Shown piece by piece: positions 24,747-35,992 of a DNA stretch of 64,000 bases (within the stretch, counting starts at the first letter, position 1; each line of letters begins with the position of its first letter). Below the pieces are notes generated by a model. It did not search any database. It worked only from the letters and a program-made list of their open reading frames with translations, and was not told the DNA's origin. The DNA is from Selaginella moellendorffii (Eukaryota > Streptophyta > Lycopodiopsida > Selaginellales > Selaginellaceae). The translations under genes were made by a program, and so were the position numbers. The stretch is taken from NCBI RefSeq assembly GCF_000143415.4, contig NW_003314336.1, forward strand, positions 315,417-379,416, read 5' to 3'.

Positions 24747-24812
24747 CACCGACTCTTTTTCCTTCTTCCCCTAAACCCTAAAAACAGGAAATGGAAAGCC
24801 CAGCTTATGAGA
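24747..24812 (-). promoter_or_regulatory. 66-bp DDI1-NBP35 spacer with telo-box
   Basis: The whole distance from the DDI1 stop to the NBP35 start is 66 bp. On the plus strand 24773-24780 reads AAACCCTA, a telo-box found in plant promoters of growth and translation genes, followed by a purine-rich leader on the minus strand. Either the NBP35 promoter lies inside DDI1's 3' end or the pair is cotranscribed. Confidence 0.6.
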
Positions 24813-26691
24813 CTATCCGCCAAATAAATAACTGGCTGCTTGCTCTTCGTTGCCATTACATAGCCGCAGCGCTTCCAACGCCGATGGGCGGTCAAAGCCC
24901 AGTGCCATCAACCGCGTCGCTTTGGCTTCCAAATCGGACGATGCCTGAGGAGCCGCCGCTGCTGGAGCCGGAAGCACGCTTGTGCTTGCTGATGGTTTCA
25001 CTTCGTCTTGATGGAAATGCCTCGGAATGTCTTTCTCTGCCGTTCAAAAGCAAAGATGAAAGAGAAAAAAGTTACACTCGTCGCACCGAGGCAATAGAAA
25101 ACCAACCTTGAAGAAATGGTACTGCAATCTCACCGCCTCCAACTCTAAGCACGTTATCCTTGAGATCAATGGAGCACTGCATGCGTTGTGAGACTTAACA
25201 CATTTCCTTTACGAGATTGAACTCTCAACCTGGTGCTTGCGTAGCATGTCAAGGCCAAAGATGAATTCAGGATTAGGCTGGTCCAAAACTGTGAACGAGC
25301 AAGGATAGAAATGATCTCCTATCTGCCATCAGAAAGGGATCTCAACTTCGTTTCTTCATCTGGATCTAGAAAGACTTCGAACCTTGAGAGGAGCTACATG
25401 AATCCTTCCCACGATTTCCGTTTGACCCACGCCCCTGGCAACACCTACATAGCGCTTGTCCAAGAGTCTCAACAGCCTGTTTGCGAGTTAGAACGCGCCT
25501 GTGTAGGCTAGAAATGAATCCATCTCACCCACAGCGTTCTGCACAAGTCCTTGAGATTATGGTCATTTGCGCTCCACTGTCAATAAAAGCCTGCACACAT
25601 GTCCCAGTGTTCAGTCCCACGGCCAGGAAATTGGTGTAGTTTACTTTCAGGGGAAAGCCATTCACTTCCATGTCCACGTAAAGCATTATCTGCAACAAAG
25701 GAGTGTGATTAGACAGACTCCAAACCCAAAAGGTAGACCACTTACGACACTGGCAAATGCTTCGGGGTTGTGCTCCACGGCTGCTTCCCAGTTTTCGTCT
25801 ATGTTTCTCTAAGGAAAAGAGAAACGAATGAGCTTTCTAGCAGAATTGAAGGTACCTGACGTATACTCTCCTCTATTCTCTTTTGTGCATCTAAATCGAA
25901 CGGATCGGCATTCATCAGTGCCTGCACTGACAGCGGGAATGAGAGCCTTCAAAGACACCACGGTATCTTACAATCTCCTCTTGCTGACGCCGTTGAAGAT
26001 CCAGCTTCTGTTGGTGGACCTGCCTGAGAAAGCCCTGGAGCGCCGAGACGTTGTTTGAGTGCACCGCGCCCGCTATGTCTGGGTTTCTCTGCAAGCTGAT
26101 TTTTTTAGGCCGGGACCACTGGAAGGAGGAGCACACGAACCTCAAACAGGAACTTCATGGCCTGTGGATCCCGCTTCAAGCGGCTCATGAAGGCCGACGG
26201 GTTTACAGCGGAGCCATCGGCATTGAGAGCCATCTCATTGCCTCCTCCCGAGCCGCTGGTGCTGCGAAAGTATAAGAACAAAAGTTCCATTCTCTCTCTC
26301 TCTCTCTCTGTGATTCAAGCGAAAGAACCTTGTTGGAGGAGGGGCCGCCGCCACAAGCATGAGCAGGTCATTGTCCACGATTCCCGCGGCATTGAGCTTG
26401 TGAGAGTTGGGGAGCTCCCTGCCGTGGTGCAATAGCTGCTGCTGGTGGAGCGGAATTTGCGTCTGTAGAGCAGAGCGGGGCATTAGCATCACTCGCTCTT
26501 CCTGCGCAGCTGCGCTGGATTGATTTGGATCTAGGTAGAATTACCTCCACTTCCAGTAGCGCCTTGACGTTTTCAACCTGCCAAAGCCCCGCAAATCAGA
26601 AGGGCGGAGCTTGAGATAGTGTTACCAGCTCATCGGCATCGACGTCCAGCGACACGAAGCGCTCGTCCGACGTCATGACAGTGATCTTCAT
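24813..26691 (-). CDS. DDI1: DDI1, UBL-UBA ubiquitin shuttle with retroviral-type aspartic protease
   Basis: Thirteen short exons (26626-26691, 26545-26577, 26329-26462, 26141-26261, 25972-26088, 25856-25921, 25746-25808, 25645-25689, 25529-25590, 25383-25476, 25230-25322, 25107-25176, 24813-25036) total 1188 nt, 395 residues. The N-terminal ubiquitin-like domain starts [18 protein letters not shown] retropepsin-like domain has [11 protein letters not shown] with catalytic Asp219, and [12 protein letters not shown]. The C-terminal UBA domain is within about residues 350-395 ([20 protein letters not shown]). A 54-bp in-frame intron (25591-25644) must be removed to restore VNGFPLKAFIDSG. The protein carries ubiquitylated clients to the proteasome and can cleave some. 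A telomere-like CCCTAACCCTAG lies just upstream (26707-26718). Confidence 0.93.
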
Positions 26692-27295
26692 TGGATCTCC
26701 TAAAGCCCTAACCCTAGATGGCCGGAATATTCGGGTGATATTATTGAGGGAAGGGTGTCCTTAGCACAGGGTGTCCTTGGGCATTATTGTTAAAAGGAGG
26801 CCTGCGCATAGCCCGTGTGAGTGTGTGGAGTTTTTGCCTCGTCGAGTGGATGGATAGCCGCCCACAGCCGCCGCCGCCGCCGCCGCTGCCCCCGCCACCC
26901 ATCGGAGGACCCGTTCTCGGTCTCGGCTGGATGTTCCAATCCCCTCCCCCCGACGATAGGCATAGAGATCGCTGCTGGCCGCACTAGCGCTGCTTGAATC
27001 GCACAGGGAAAAGGGGCCAAGATCCAAGCGCCGTCGCCATGGTCGCAGCGGCACAAGCAAGGCGGAGGGTCAGGAGGCGGCGGCGGAGGAGTCAAGCAAC
27101 AACAGCTGCGGTTGGAGCAGCAACAAGCAAGCATCTGTGGGCATCTGTGGGCTGTGGGCTGGATTTGTAGGAGAGAGTGGGATTCTTGATCCATCATCCG
27201 TTCCTCCTTTTTCTTCTTGGGCCCCTCTGGATTGGACCGCATTGGATTGATCAGAGTTCATAGGCGGAGGAGTGTTTGATGTTCCGAGAGATCCC
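26692..27295. other. Divergent intergenic region between DDI1 and the kinase gene
   Basis: About 600 bp serves as shared upstream sequence for DDI1 (minus) and the kinase (plus). A telomere-like box is at 26707-26718. A GCC-type trinucleotide run (about 26868-26900) and other GC-rich repeats produce antisense frames of up to 150 codons that show no domain. The kinase 5' leader probably occupies the right half. Confidence 0.55.
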
Positions 27296-28207
27296 ATGGC
27301 AGGCGGCAGCAAGCTGTGGGCGAAGTATAGCCCCGGGTCGGTGATTGGGGCGGGCGAGCACAGCAGCGTCTCCATCCTGGTGCGCAAGAGCGATGGCAAG
27401 CGATTCGCGTGCAAGTCGACGCGCATTGACGCCAGCAGCAAGAGCTGCTCGGTGACCATGAAGCGCGTCCAGGTGGAGGCCGAGTGCCTGGCCAAGATGA
27501 GCAACCACTGCGGCGTCGTCCACTACGAGGAGATGGTGATGGACGCGGACGCCTGGCACCTGATCATGGAGCTGTGCGACTGCAGCCTCGCCGACTGGAT
27601 CCAGCAGCGAGGCAAGATCCCCGAGGCGGAGGCGGCGCTACTGGTGCGCCACCTCGCCGCCACCCTGGACGACCTCCACTCGGCGGGGATCATGCACCGC
27701 GATGTCAAGCCCGACAACATCTTGCTGGTGAGTGCCAAGAACAGCAGCGGCGGCGGCAGTACGACGAGCTGCGCCGCCGCGGCCTCCCTGGTCGTCAAGT
27801 ACGCCGACTTCGGCATCGCCGAGTACAACTGCGTCTCGTCGGCGGCGGCGGCGCGCAAGCAACTCAAGGACAAAGTTGGCACGCCGCGCTACGTTGCCCC
27901 GGAGGTGATGTGCGGGAGCTACTGGCTGCCCGCCGATGTGTGGAGCCTGGGCGTGACGCTCTACCAGATGCTGGCGGGGGCGTCCAAGGTCTTCTCCGAC
28001 TACTCCACCCTGGGACTCCTCTCCGACCTCAAGGCCTGCGCCGTCACCGCCGACGCCTGCCTCGACTGGGACGGCATCCCCGGTGGCGCCAAGGATCTCA
28101 TCCAAAAGATGATGGACAAGAATCCATACAAGCGGCCCAAGCCCGCCGACATCCTCGCACACCCTTGGGTCGTAGCAACCGCCGCGCTCGCATTGCCGTC
28201 GCGGTAA
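27296..28207 (+). CDS. Serine/threonine protein kinase, CDPK/PEPC-kinase-like without EF hands
   Basis: A single exon of 303 residues that is nearly all kinase domain. Seen: glycine loop IGAGEHSSV (17-25), ATP-binding Lys40 in FACK, HRDVKPDN (134-141) with catalytic Asp136, DFG (171-173), VAPEV, and DVWSLGVTLYQMLAG. The C-terminus stops soon after the domain, at HPWVVATAAL, with no autoinhibitory segment or EF hands. That matches the minimal kinases related to calcium-dependent kinases, such as PEPC kinase; the exact substrate is unknown. An unusual Gly/Ser/Ala-rich insertion (about residues 146-165) separates the catalytic loop from DFG. The coding sequence is GC-rich. The ATG at 27296 is the first in frame. 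It converges on MMT, with about 400 bp between stops. Confidence 0.85.
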   Translation: MAGGSKLWAKYSPGSVIGAGEHSSVSILVRKSDGKRFACKSTRIDASSKSCSVTMKRVQVEAECLAKMSNHCGVVHYEEMVMDADAWHLIMELCDCSLADWIQQRGKIPEAEAALLVRHLAATLDDLHSAGIMHRDVKPDNILLVSAKNSSGGGSTTSCAAAASLVVKYADFGIAEYNCVSSAAAARKQLKDKVGTPRYVAPEVMCGSYWLPADVWSLGVTLYQMLAGASKVFSDYSTLGLLSDLKACAVTADACLDWDGIPGGAKDLIQKMMDKNPYKRPKPADILAHPWVVATAALALPSR

Positions 28208-28606
28208 GCCGCGGTATGCCGCGGTATGCCGCAGGATATCCATTTGCCCTCTCCCGCGGTATCCCGCCCGCCCAGCCAGCTAGCCAAGCCACGTTCGCTC
28301 CCCAACTGGGAGCTCGTGGATCCCCTGTTAGGTAGGTAATCAAACGTCAACAACCAACCCATTCTTTTCTTCCTTTCGTCCAAAAAATAACTCTTGGTTG
28401 ACCGACCATTCCGTCCGCCGCTGTTTGTCTCTGTCGAAAGAGGGATGGATGGATGGATGATTTCCGTCCTCTGTAGCAATAGCACAAGTGGTGCACGTTT
28501 AGCAAGCGCGAAAAGCAAGAAAAGCAAGATGGCAAAGACGTGGGAGATAAGAGCTGACTAAGTGGCCTTGTTTCTGTTTCCAGGAGGAGAAGATAGCGAT
28601 GGATCG
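28208..28606. other. Convergent 3' intergenic region
   Basis: Between the kinase stop and the MMT stop. It starts with a short tandem of GCCGCGGTAT-type units (about 28206-28260) and has a GGATG run at 28441-28460. I see no gene. It must hold both 3' untranslated regions. Confidence 0.5.
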
Positions 28607-31600
28607 TCAGCCCAGCACCAAGTCCTTGAATCTCCGCAGCGCTTTCAACGCCGTATCGAATTTGTCGTCGCTAACAGCGATGACGAAGCGACAATAGTGC
28701 TCCAACCCCGTCCACTGGCTGCTGCTCACGCAAACGCCGGTGCTGCACAGCATTGCTTCGCGTATGTTCACGCTGTCCAGCTTAATCTCTTTCGTCGTTT
28801 CCCCGCCGATACTTTTGTACGAAAACGTCCTGCCCTCGTAAGCCGATGGACGAGCAACTAGGGAGATCCCTCCCTGAGGCTCCAACACCTCCCATCCACA
28901 CGCAACCAGCGCCTGAAAACAGAAAACGCTTCAACTACGTAAGAGTCAAGGCGATGAAGACCTTTTACCTCTTTCATCTTCTCAGCCCTCTGCTTGAGGA
29001 TGAGCTGCTGACTACGAACTCCGTCTGGCAAGTCCCTCGAGGACGATTTGCTGTTCGCCATCGCCAGAAGTTTCTTGATCATGTAGTTGGACGTCATGTG
29101 TGGTGTTTTCCTCAAGGGAGCGTCTTTAAACGCATCGGAAAAGATGGAGCTGGTAAAAGTCACAAAGCCGTATTCATGCCCGCCTGACAGCAGTTCCGTA
29201 GAGAATCCCCCTAGAAGTGCAACTGCAAACGACTTGTTGCTGCCGCTTGCTCTGCCCACGAAACTCTTCAAGTCCCAGTCCACCCGGCTGCTATCGTACT
29301 CGAGCCCGGAAAACGAAGTGTCTATGATAACCCTTGCGCCAGCTTTCTCGCACACCGAGAGGATTGAGATTATCTCCCCGCTGGAATAGAGGACGCCTGT
29401 GGGGCTCACTGTCGGACCCGAGATGTAGAGCCACGGCCTTGTAAGATCCCTGATCGTCTCTTCCACTGCATGGGCCGTAAGCTTGAAGCCGTCGCCTTTC
29501 TTCGTTTGAATTCTTCTCAGGTCTGCGTCGTAAAACGTGGCAGTCGACAGATACGTCCCGTTGCAGCCCGCAGGAAAGCACAGGGTGCCTTTGTCTTCGA
29601 CGCAGCCCAGTACCAGATTCGAGAACAAGGATAAACAGCTGTCCCCAAGCACTAGTTCCCCACAATAGTCTGGTCCGAGCAGGCACTTGGCTTTTATAAA
29701 ATCCAGAATTTCGGGCTTGGGATCGGTTTCTGCTTCGCTCACGTTTTGTCGGCAGAACGCCTCGAAGATTACCGCCTTCACCGCCAGGGGCGTGGGAAGA
29801 GCGTTCTCATCAATATCCAGGTGAATGGCATTCGCCGCCAATGACCCCGAGCTACATACTTCAGCCTCGACAATAGCTTTCCTAGTGCAGTCTGCAAAAC
29901 GGATGAACTTGGAGCTTTCCTCTTGGCGGATTAATCTCTGGAAAACATGTAACATGTAAGGTTTATCCAGCAGTAAGAAAGGAAACTCTCAAACCTGTGA
30001 AGTCGTGTGACGCTCTGGCAGATGAAAACTAAGTAACTCGTGCAGGAGACAACCGTAGTAGAACTGGTTCATTACGGCAGTCCGGCCGTCCACAAGCTCC
30101 CCAGACAAAGCCAGCGCATGGAGAACATCTTTATTCTCGGATATAAGAAAGGCAACTTCCAAGTCAGCATAGACCTGGAATGGACAAGTGGTGGTGACTG
30201 ATTTAGCATCCTCCAAGGACAAAGAAGAAAGAAAAGCCTGTACCTTATTTTTCACCAAGCCACTCATGATGGTAGCGTGCGACGGAAGCGCGTGAGCGGC
30301 CATGTATTGCAGGACACCATTAGTGCCGGGTGCACTAGACAACTCCACGTAATCCGATATGTCCAGGAAAAGCCGCGCACCGACCTCGGCACACTCGTGC
30401 AGCAACTGTTCAAACGCAGTGGAGGTTCTCATTTCAAAGTCCGCGAGGCTGGTGATGACAATCTGAGGCTTCAAGTGCCTGAGTAGCTGAATCACCAGAT
30501 CTGTGCGATGAGGAGCCTCCACCACGGCGATCTCAGACGAGCTGACTTGATCACTTTGGTGGGGTAACACCGTCAGCCATTTCTTTGGTAACCATCTCGT
30601 GAACATCGCGTCAATCAGAGCAAGCTTTGGTTGATAAAGACGGAGAATGTTTTCGATGAGAACAGACCTTGACGGCTGCACAACTACATTCTGCGAACGA
30701 GGAAAGACAGAAAATATCAGTAGTGTTCCCAACAGTTGAATCTATCAACTTACAGCGGGGGTCAGAGGTATTCCATGATATATTCGAAAGAAGCCGGCAA
30801 TTAAGCTGCGAAAATTGGTGCTTCCAACTGGGAGTTCGCAGGGGATATAGGAAAGTCCCTCCAGTGCATTTGCGAGGTATGCAAGGAAAGGAATTTTCTC
30901 TTCCGCCACTGATTCTTCTGAGAATGATAAGTCTAATGCGCCTCGTAATTCCTGGATCTTGCTATTCAAAAACTTGAATATGGTCTTTATCTGCGAAGGA
31001 AACCTTGTTAGTCACAGGAAAGCCTATTTATCACGAGAACTTAACCTCGTTGGGATGGCGTAGTTCACACTTGTATACAGATAATCCATGAGAGATTTCG
31101 CCTCCAGCTCTGGAGTACGCCCATGCTGTGCGCGCACAGATCGGCTCTTCGCTCAACAGCCCCATAAAAAACTCAAAGCGATGGCGGCTGTTCTTCTCTA
31201 TCTGAACTAGCGCTAAAATGTCTGTATCGGCTGCCTAAGGTAATAAAGTCAGTGAATCAGAAAGGCGGGAATATCGGCTGCTTGCCTGTTTGACTCTTGT
31301 TTGCCACAGCTTGGCGATCTTAAAGCCTCTCCTCTCGAACAGGCGCTCGCAGACAGCCTGTCCCGGTCGGCCACCGATATTGAAAATCATAGCACCATTG
31401 GGCTTTATCACGCTAATGCCTTCTTCTGCAGCTCTCGCAATGAGTCCCAGGCCAAACTGATCTTCCACAAACCCCTGCATTCACGCGTTGAAGCTTTCAG
31501 TACCAGACGCTACGCATCTCGCTCGCTGTAAGCCATACAATAGGCACAGAAGGAAAGAAAACAAAAAACTAGCGCTTACTTGAAGCCCGCAATAGTTGCT

Positions 31601-32512
31601 GAGGGAATATAAAAAGTCCTCGCTAGCATTCTCCGAGACAAGCTTAAGCATGGCTTCCGGATCGGGATTGAGCACCTGCAATGCAGGCGAAAGAAAGTGA
31701 AGGCAGGGAAACACCAAAACAAGCGAAACCTTACCTGAGGTATGCAGCCGACAACGCGGTCCAGCATGATATTTCGGTCCCGGCAATAACCCAGCAAATC
31801 CGAAACGTAAAACTCGACACGATCCAGTAGCGATTTCCCCTCGCGGTCGATCACCAGTGATCCGTCCTCGCCGCTAAGCGCGTTTAAGTAGAGGTTGATC
31901 CAGGCAACTTTGATCGCTCGAGGATTGATGTCCAAGCCATACACCTAAGAACGACAAAGGCAAAGAATAATTAAGCTCGCGTGGAGTCCACATAGGAAAT
32001 ATGATGAGCTACCTTTCTCGGTAGCAATTTCTCGGCGATGGCAATGGACACCCAGCCATTGCCGCAGCCCAGCTCTGCCACATCGCGGTCATGGAATCCA
32101 CTGTCCGGGAGGCGATTGATCCCTTCGTAGAAAGTAAACGACCAGTCCTCGGGAATGAAGATGCTCGGCAGCTCAAGAAGCGTGAGCTTTTGACGGTTCT
32201 TGCGAAGACCTGGGGGCGATTGATCAAACAGAGAGCAATTGATCCAATCCGGGCCGCTATACCTTGAGAATCCGAGAGAACGAGCTGATGGATCCGGAAA
32301 TGGAATGTCGCGAAGCAATCCACAGTGGAAAGCTCGGCGTCAACGTAGCGCTCCACGGACGCCAGCAGCTTGCGCGCCCTGGATCGCGTGGTCTCATTCT
32401 GGAGCTCATCCAGCACGCCCTTGAAGACGCCGTAGGTCTTGTCGCCGGATTCCCGGCACTCATCCAGGAAGCGCTTCACCTCCGCCATCTCTCCAGCAGC
32501 GGCAGCAGCCAT
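28607..32512 (-). CDS. MMT: Methionine S-methyltransferase (MMT)
   Basis: Eleven exons (32263-32512, 32013-32209, 31735-31944, 31580-31675, 31286-31474, 31046-31234, 30754-30990, 30244-30690, 29995-30174, 28969-29937, 28607-28912) give 1089 residues, the usual size. MMT transfers the methyl group of S-adenosylmethionine to methionine, making S-methylmethionine in the cytosol for storage and transport. The N-terminal third is a methyltransferase with VAELGCGNGWVSIAIAEK (residues 127-144). The C-terminal half resembles a type I aminotransferase fold, with YISGPTVSPTG and VIIDTSFSGLEYD. Exon 5 ends at a GC donor (CAG|GCAAGC); the join is fixed by the family sequence VKQAADTDILALV. The start is MAAAAAGEMAEVK at 32512; an ATG further upstream would run through a GA repeat. 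Confidence 0.95.
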
Positions 32513-32544
32513 GGCTGGATGGATGAATCGATATCCTCGCCTCT

Positions 32545-32585
32545 CTCTCTCTCTCTCTCTCTCACACACTCACACACACACACAC
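32545..32585. repeat. (CT)n(CA)n microsatellite in the MMT 5' leader
   Basis: A CT run followed by CACACTCACACACACACACA, about 35-75 bp upstream of the MMT start. On the transcribed strand it is (TG)n(AG)n. It closely resembles the repeat in the Mpv17-type intron. Confidence 0.9.
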
Positions 32586-32634
32586 TTAATGCTTTAGGGC
32601 TTTGCTTTTTCTAACGAGAGTTGAGCCCCGGGCG

Positions 32635-32945
32635 AATAATGCGGGTCCAAAAGGTATGTCCAGCGTGGCAGAATCCATGACACAAGCCCTAATCAGGGCA
32701 AGGGGAAAGGATGATGATAGCATCCCGATCGATCGTGAGGTGGTGGATCCCAGGTTCATTTGACAAGGCGGATCCCCGGTAGCACCAGCGCGTAGCACCT
32801 CACGGTAGTACCTGGTGGGCGCGCCCACCTGCGGCGATGTGATGAAGCTCCGAATCGGGCAAGAACACGTACGTGGATCGGCAATCGTCTGTGGGTGAGT
32901 GACTGCCGATGGATTGATCATCAGTTTGCAGCCACCATGGCTAAT
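32635..32945 (+). pseudogene. Partial, decayed duplicate of the ISU1 promoter, exon 1 and intron 1
   Basis: It follows 53805-54258 in order and on the same strand: GGTCCAAAAGGTATGTCCAG and CGTGGCA upstream, AGGGCAAGGGGAAAGGATGATG over the start, GACAAGGCGGATCC, then CTGGTGGGCGC and TGCGGCGATGTGATGAAGCT (the first cluster Cys region), GGATCGGCAATCG, and the intron donor GTGGGTGAGTG through an acceptor TTTGCAGCCAC. Several deletions break the frame. Because intron 1 and the promoter are present it is a DNA-level copy, not a retrocopy. It ends within the first bases of exon 2. Confidence 0.85.
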
Positions 32946-33313
32946 TGACTTTAGGACTGCCGACAGGGTTTGGGTTTTCAGGGGAAACGGTACGCGGGGG
33001 AGAATGCAGCTCCGCCGCCAAACACGATCCAGCGGAGATGCATCCTCTGCCGCGGAACGCTGCTCCGCCCCCAGGGTTTGCCCGCGGCCGCCAGTGGAGA
33101 TGCACCCTGGCGGCGCCACGGAATGCCAGAGTTTGTGGAATGTGCCTCTTCCTCCTCCGCTGAGGGATACGTTCCGGCCCACCAAAGGCGTCCCCAACCC
33201 CCGACAGCCACAAAGGGACGTCAGCTAGTGTTCCCCAGCCAGCAACAGCACCTCCTCGCTTCCTCGCCTTCCCGAAGCTTGTGCACGACATGATTACCAT
33301 CTCTATACTGAAG
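32946..33313. other. GC-rich stretch, no gene supported
   Basis: All frames are open for 70-120 codons on both strands (a GC effect) but none shows a domain. It may be leader sequence of the unassigned block to its right or simple spacer. Confidence 0.35.
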
Positions 33314-34860
33314 ATTGATCCATCGCAGGAGGTGCCAAGAAGACATCCTCTATCACCACTTCGCTTCTGGATGCTGCTCTAGCACTCACTCTCCCTGTGC
33401 AGCGTCGGATTTTATGGAGCACCCTGGTCTCTCGCAGAGAGGCTGCGGGAATGCTGCCTGGCAGATGATGGCCAGCGTTATCGTCCGGGGGACTGGCGGC
33501 GGCATTGCATTACAGAGCTCATGCGCCGTCAACGACATCATTGCCGGACGGGTTGGTTTCAATTTCCAGCCTTTGAGCGCGGGAAGGTTGAGGCCTTTTC
33601 CTTTCGTCTTGTTTTACCTTTTCGTTCACCAGCGACACTGGAGAGCCCGGAGCACAAGACCTTCACATCCGTGGCGCCAGCAACGGAAGGTAGTGCCTCT
33701 AGATGAGCTTCGATAACGAGCCAGGTCGCGGATTGATCCTGGTATTTGATACTGATGAGCGCGCCTGGGGTCAGATGTATTTACTTCCCCGTTGCCAGAC
33801 CTTGTAGATGTCGAAGGCCCTGTCAAGGGCCCTGCACTACCCGCAGTCGGCGACGGGTTTCCGGGGTGCTCGTTCACCGCAATCAAATTTCACTCAAATC
33901 TTCACTCGAGCGCGCAGGGCCTCCAACCCAAAGTGACCATCTTAGTGGGTAGATTTCATGGGCTCGAGTTTGTAGAGGGTATGCTTTTCAGAGACGAGCA
34001 CTTTGCGTATCCGTACCACGATATGGACAAGCAGCAGCTCGAGGCACTGCGCGGCTGCCGGGGCAAGCCTTTCTTTGGCCTGGAGCGTAACTGGTGGACG
34101 GAAAACATGCTCTGGTCGATGGGCGACTTCTGGTGTGCATGCGTTACCTCTTGCAGAGCCTGGAGATGGTGGACAGAATTATTGCTGGGGACGTCCCTTT
34201 GAATGGCCACCCAGCTGTTCCCAGCTCCGTTTTTTGCACTTCACCCCTGACATGGACTGATTGCAGGTGCAAGATTCTACCAGAGGTTTAAGAACAAGAC
34301 AGATTTGAATTGCACGCAGGCTAACACAAGTTTGCCTTTGATGCATGTAGTAGAGGGTGTATGACAATCAGGACTTCCCTGCCGGCTCAGAGCAATGCAG
34401 GATGATTTTCGAGAAGCTCCGAGGTCGGCCTGGTTTTGCACCTAACGACAACGATCGGGAGGAGCTGACACGGGAGTGGGCTGCTGAGACCATCTCTGTT
34501 CTGGCTAAGGATTCTTGGCTCCCGGACCAGATCCTTGCTCACAAGCTCGTCTTCCTGGGACAAACTGCGCCATGTTGTGGCTGGGATGTCTTCAGTAGTT
34601 TGGTGACGAGATTGGGCACTGCAGCAGTATTTGAAAGAGGCGACTTCGAAAGATGGCAGGCGGATGTTCCTGGTGGCAGAAACTGTTGCAGGCCTGCATT
34701 GGGAAACCACGCCCCCGAAGCCGGCACACCGAGTTCGTGGTTGCGGACCCTAGAGGATGGGTTCAGCATGTCGCTATGGCAATTATTGGCAACCCCAGAT
34801 CATGAACGATGTGCTTGCTTGCAAGGTTCCGCTGGATGAGTGATGCCTCACGGAGATCCC
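33314..34860 (+). other. Unassigned block with several open segments, possible gene or pseudogene
   Basis: Consecutive plus-strand open segments occur at 33315-33716, 33792-34202 and 34357-34839, with coding-like composition: for example LVGRFHGLEFVEGMLFRDEH and ACRGKPFF-like GLERNWWTENMLWSMGDFW in the second, and AAETISVLAKDSWLPDQI in the third. A CAG acceptor-like site at 34267 and switches of frame near 34140 suggest introns or frameshifts. I recognise no family and cannot set a start or stop with confidence. It may be a lineage-specific gene or a degraded one. Confidence 0.3.
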
Positions 34861-35589
34861 TACCCTGTTCTGCAAGGACTAGGGACGCTTGGAGAGGCAC
34901 GTTTTTGCGGAGAGTGGCTAAAGTCGTATGGGAGGCCATGGTATAGTCGTGATCTGGTTGCATGTCCCACCTAAGCCTAGACTGGGAGCATGGAATTAGA
35001 TTGCTCCTTTCAATTTGAAATTTTGGGATATGTTTTGAAAATAAATGACTTTCCAAACTTAACCATATGGAATGGTTATGATAATAACGATTTAAATCCC
35101 AACTATGATCGATTTTCTTTCAATTTAAAAAAAGTAAAGATTTAATCAGGCTTTTAACCTACTTCTTTTTTCAGTATATATTGTGATGAATGGAGTTATA
35201 GAATTCAACAGTTATGATTGTTCATAAAGCTACCAAAAAGCTATCACACTCAAAAATATACTAATGGAGGCAAGAAACTTATTGTTAGCAATAGACTTGG
35301 AGGCATCACAATAAACTTCATAAATGTTTGCATTGCTCAATATTGTAGTAAAACAAGAAACACAGAAAATGATATTTAATTGTTGACACATTTTAGCACT
35401 AATGTATTTTTTTTATAATCCAGGAAGAAAATAGTGGACAAAGGAGATACATATAACATAACAATATCACTATAACAATATGTGATATTGCCTTGACATC
35501 CACAAATAAAACAATCTATTAGAAAAACAAAATATTATATAGCACTTATATTTATAGGAGAGGCAATGTTTAAAAGCATTGTCCAATAT
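34861..35589. other. Mostly AT-rich stretch, no gene seen
   Basis: From about 34990 the sequence turns AT-rich. Frames are short and show no domain. It marks the left edge of the second transposon block. I saw no terminal repeat or RNA gene. Confidence 0.45.
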
Positions 35590-35992
35590 TATCTAAGCAA
35601 AAAAGGAATACAAATATGTTACATGCTAAATGTTATTTTAATTTTGTCTTTGAGAAGAGCACCTAAGGGAAATAAACTATGTCCATACGATGGCATAATG
35701 AATCTAAGGAAAGTAGTTTCTATAAAAGATCTATGGGAGGGTCACTAAATTGGGATATAAATAAAGCCCATAGCAAAAAATGATAAAAAGACATATTAGG
35801 GGTAAACACCTTTTGGACTTGGCAAGCAAAGCCTTACTATAAAACCGAAAAGATACCTCGAAAATGGAGCTAGCAATCCTATATTGTTGGGTGCAACTAT
35901 CAAAGGATAGGAGCAAAAAACTAATGGCTAACAAAAAAGCCATGGGAACCATAAAAAAGAATCTAAAAGGCACAGTTAGGACAAGAACAACA
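35590..35992 (+). mobile_element. LTR-B internal fragment, opposite orientation, heavily decayed
   Basis: The reverse complement of this stretch follows 15345-15640 (and 43621-43900), including the segments around GATTGTTGCA, GAGGTATC and GACCCTCCCAT. CpG sites and many other C positions have gone to T/A, so it looks old. It is joined head to head to the LTR-B fragment that follows. Confidence 0.55.

Noticed and set aside
27638-28335. Long frames on both strands overlapping the kinase
   Set aside because: GC-rich coding sequence leaves other frames open. Only the frame from 27296 has kinase motifs.
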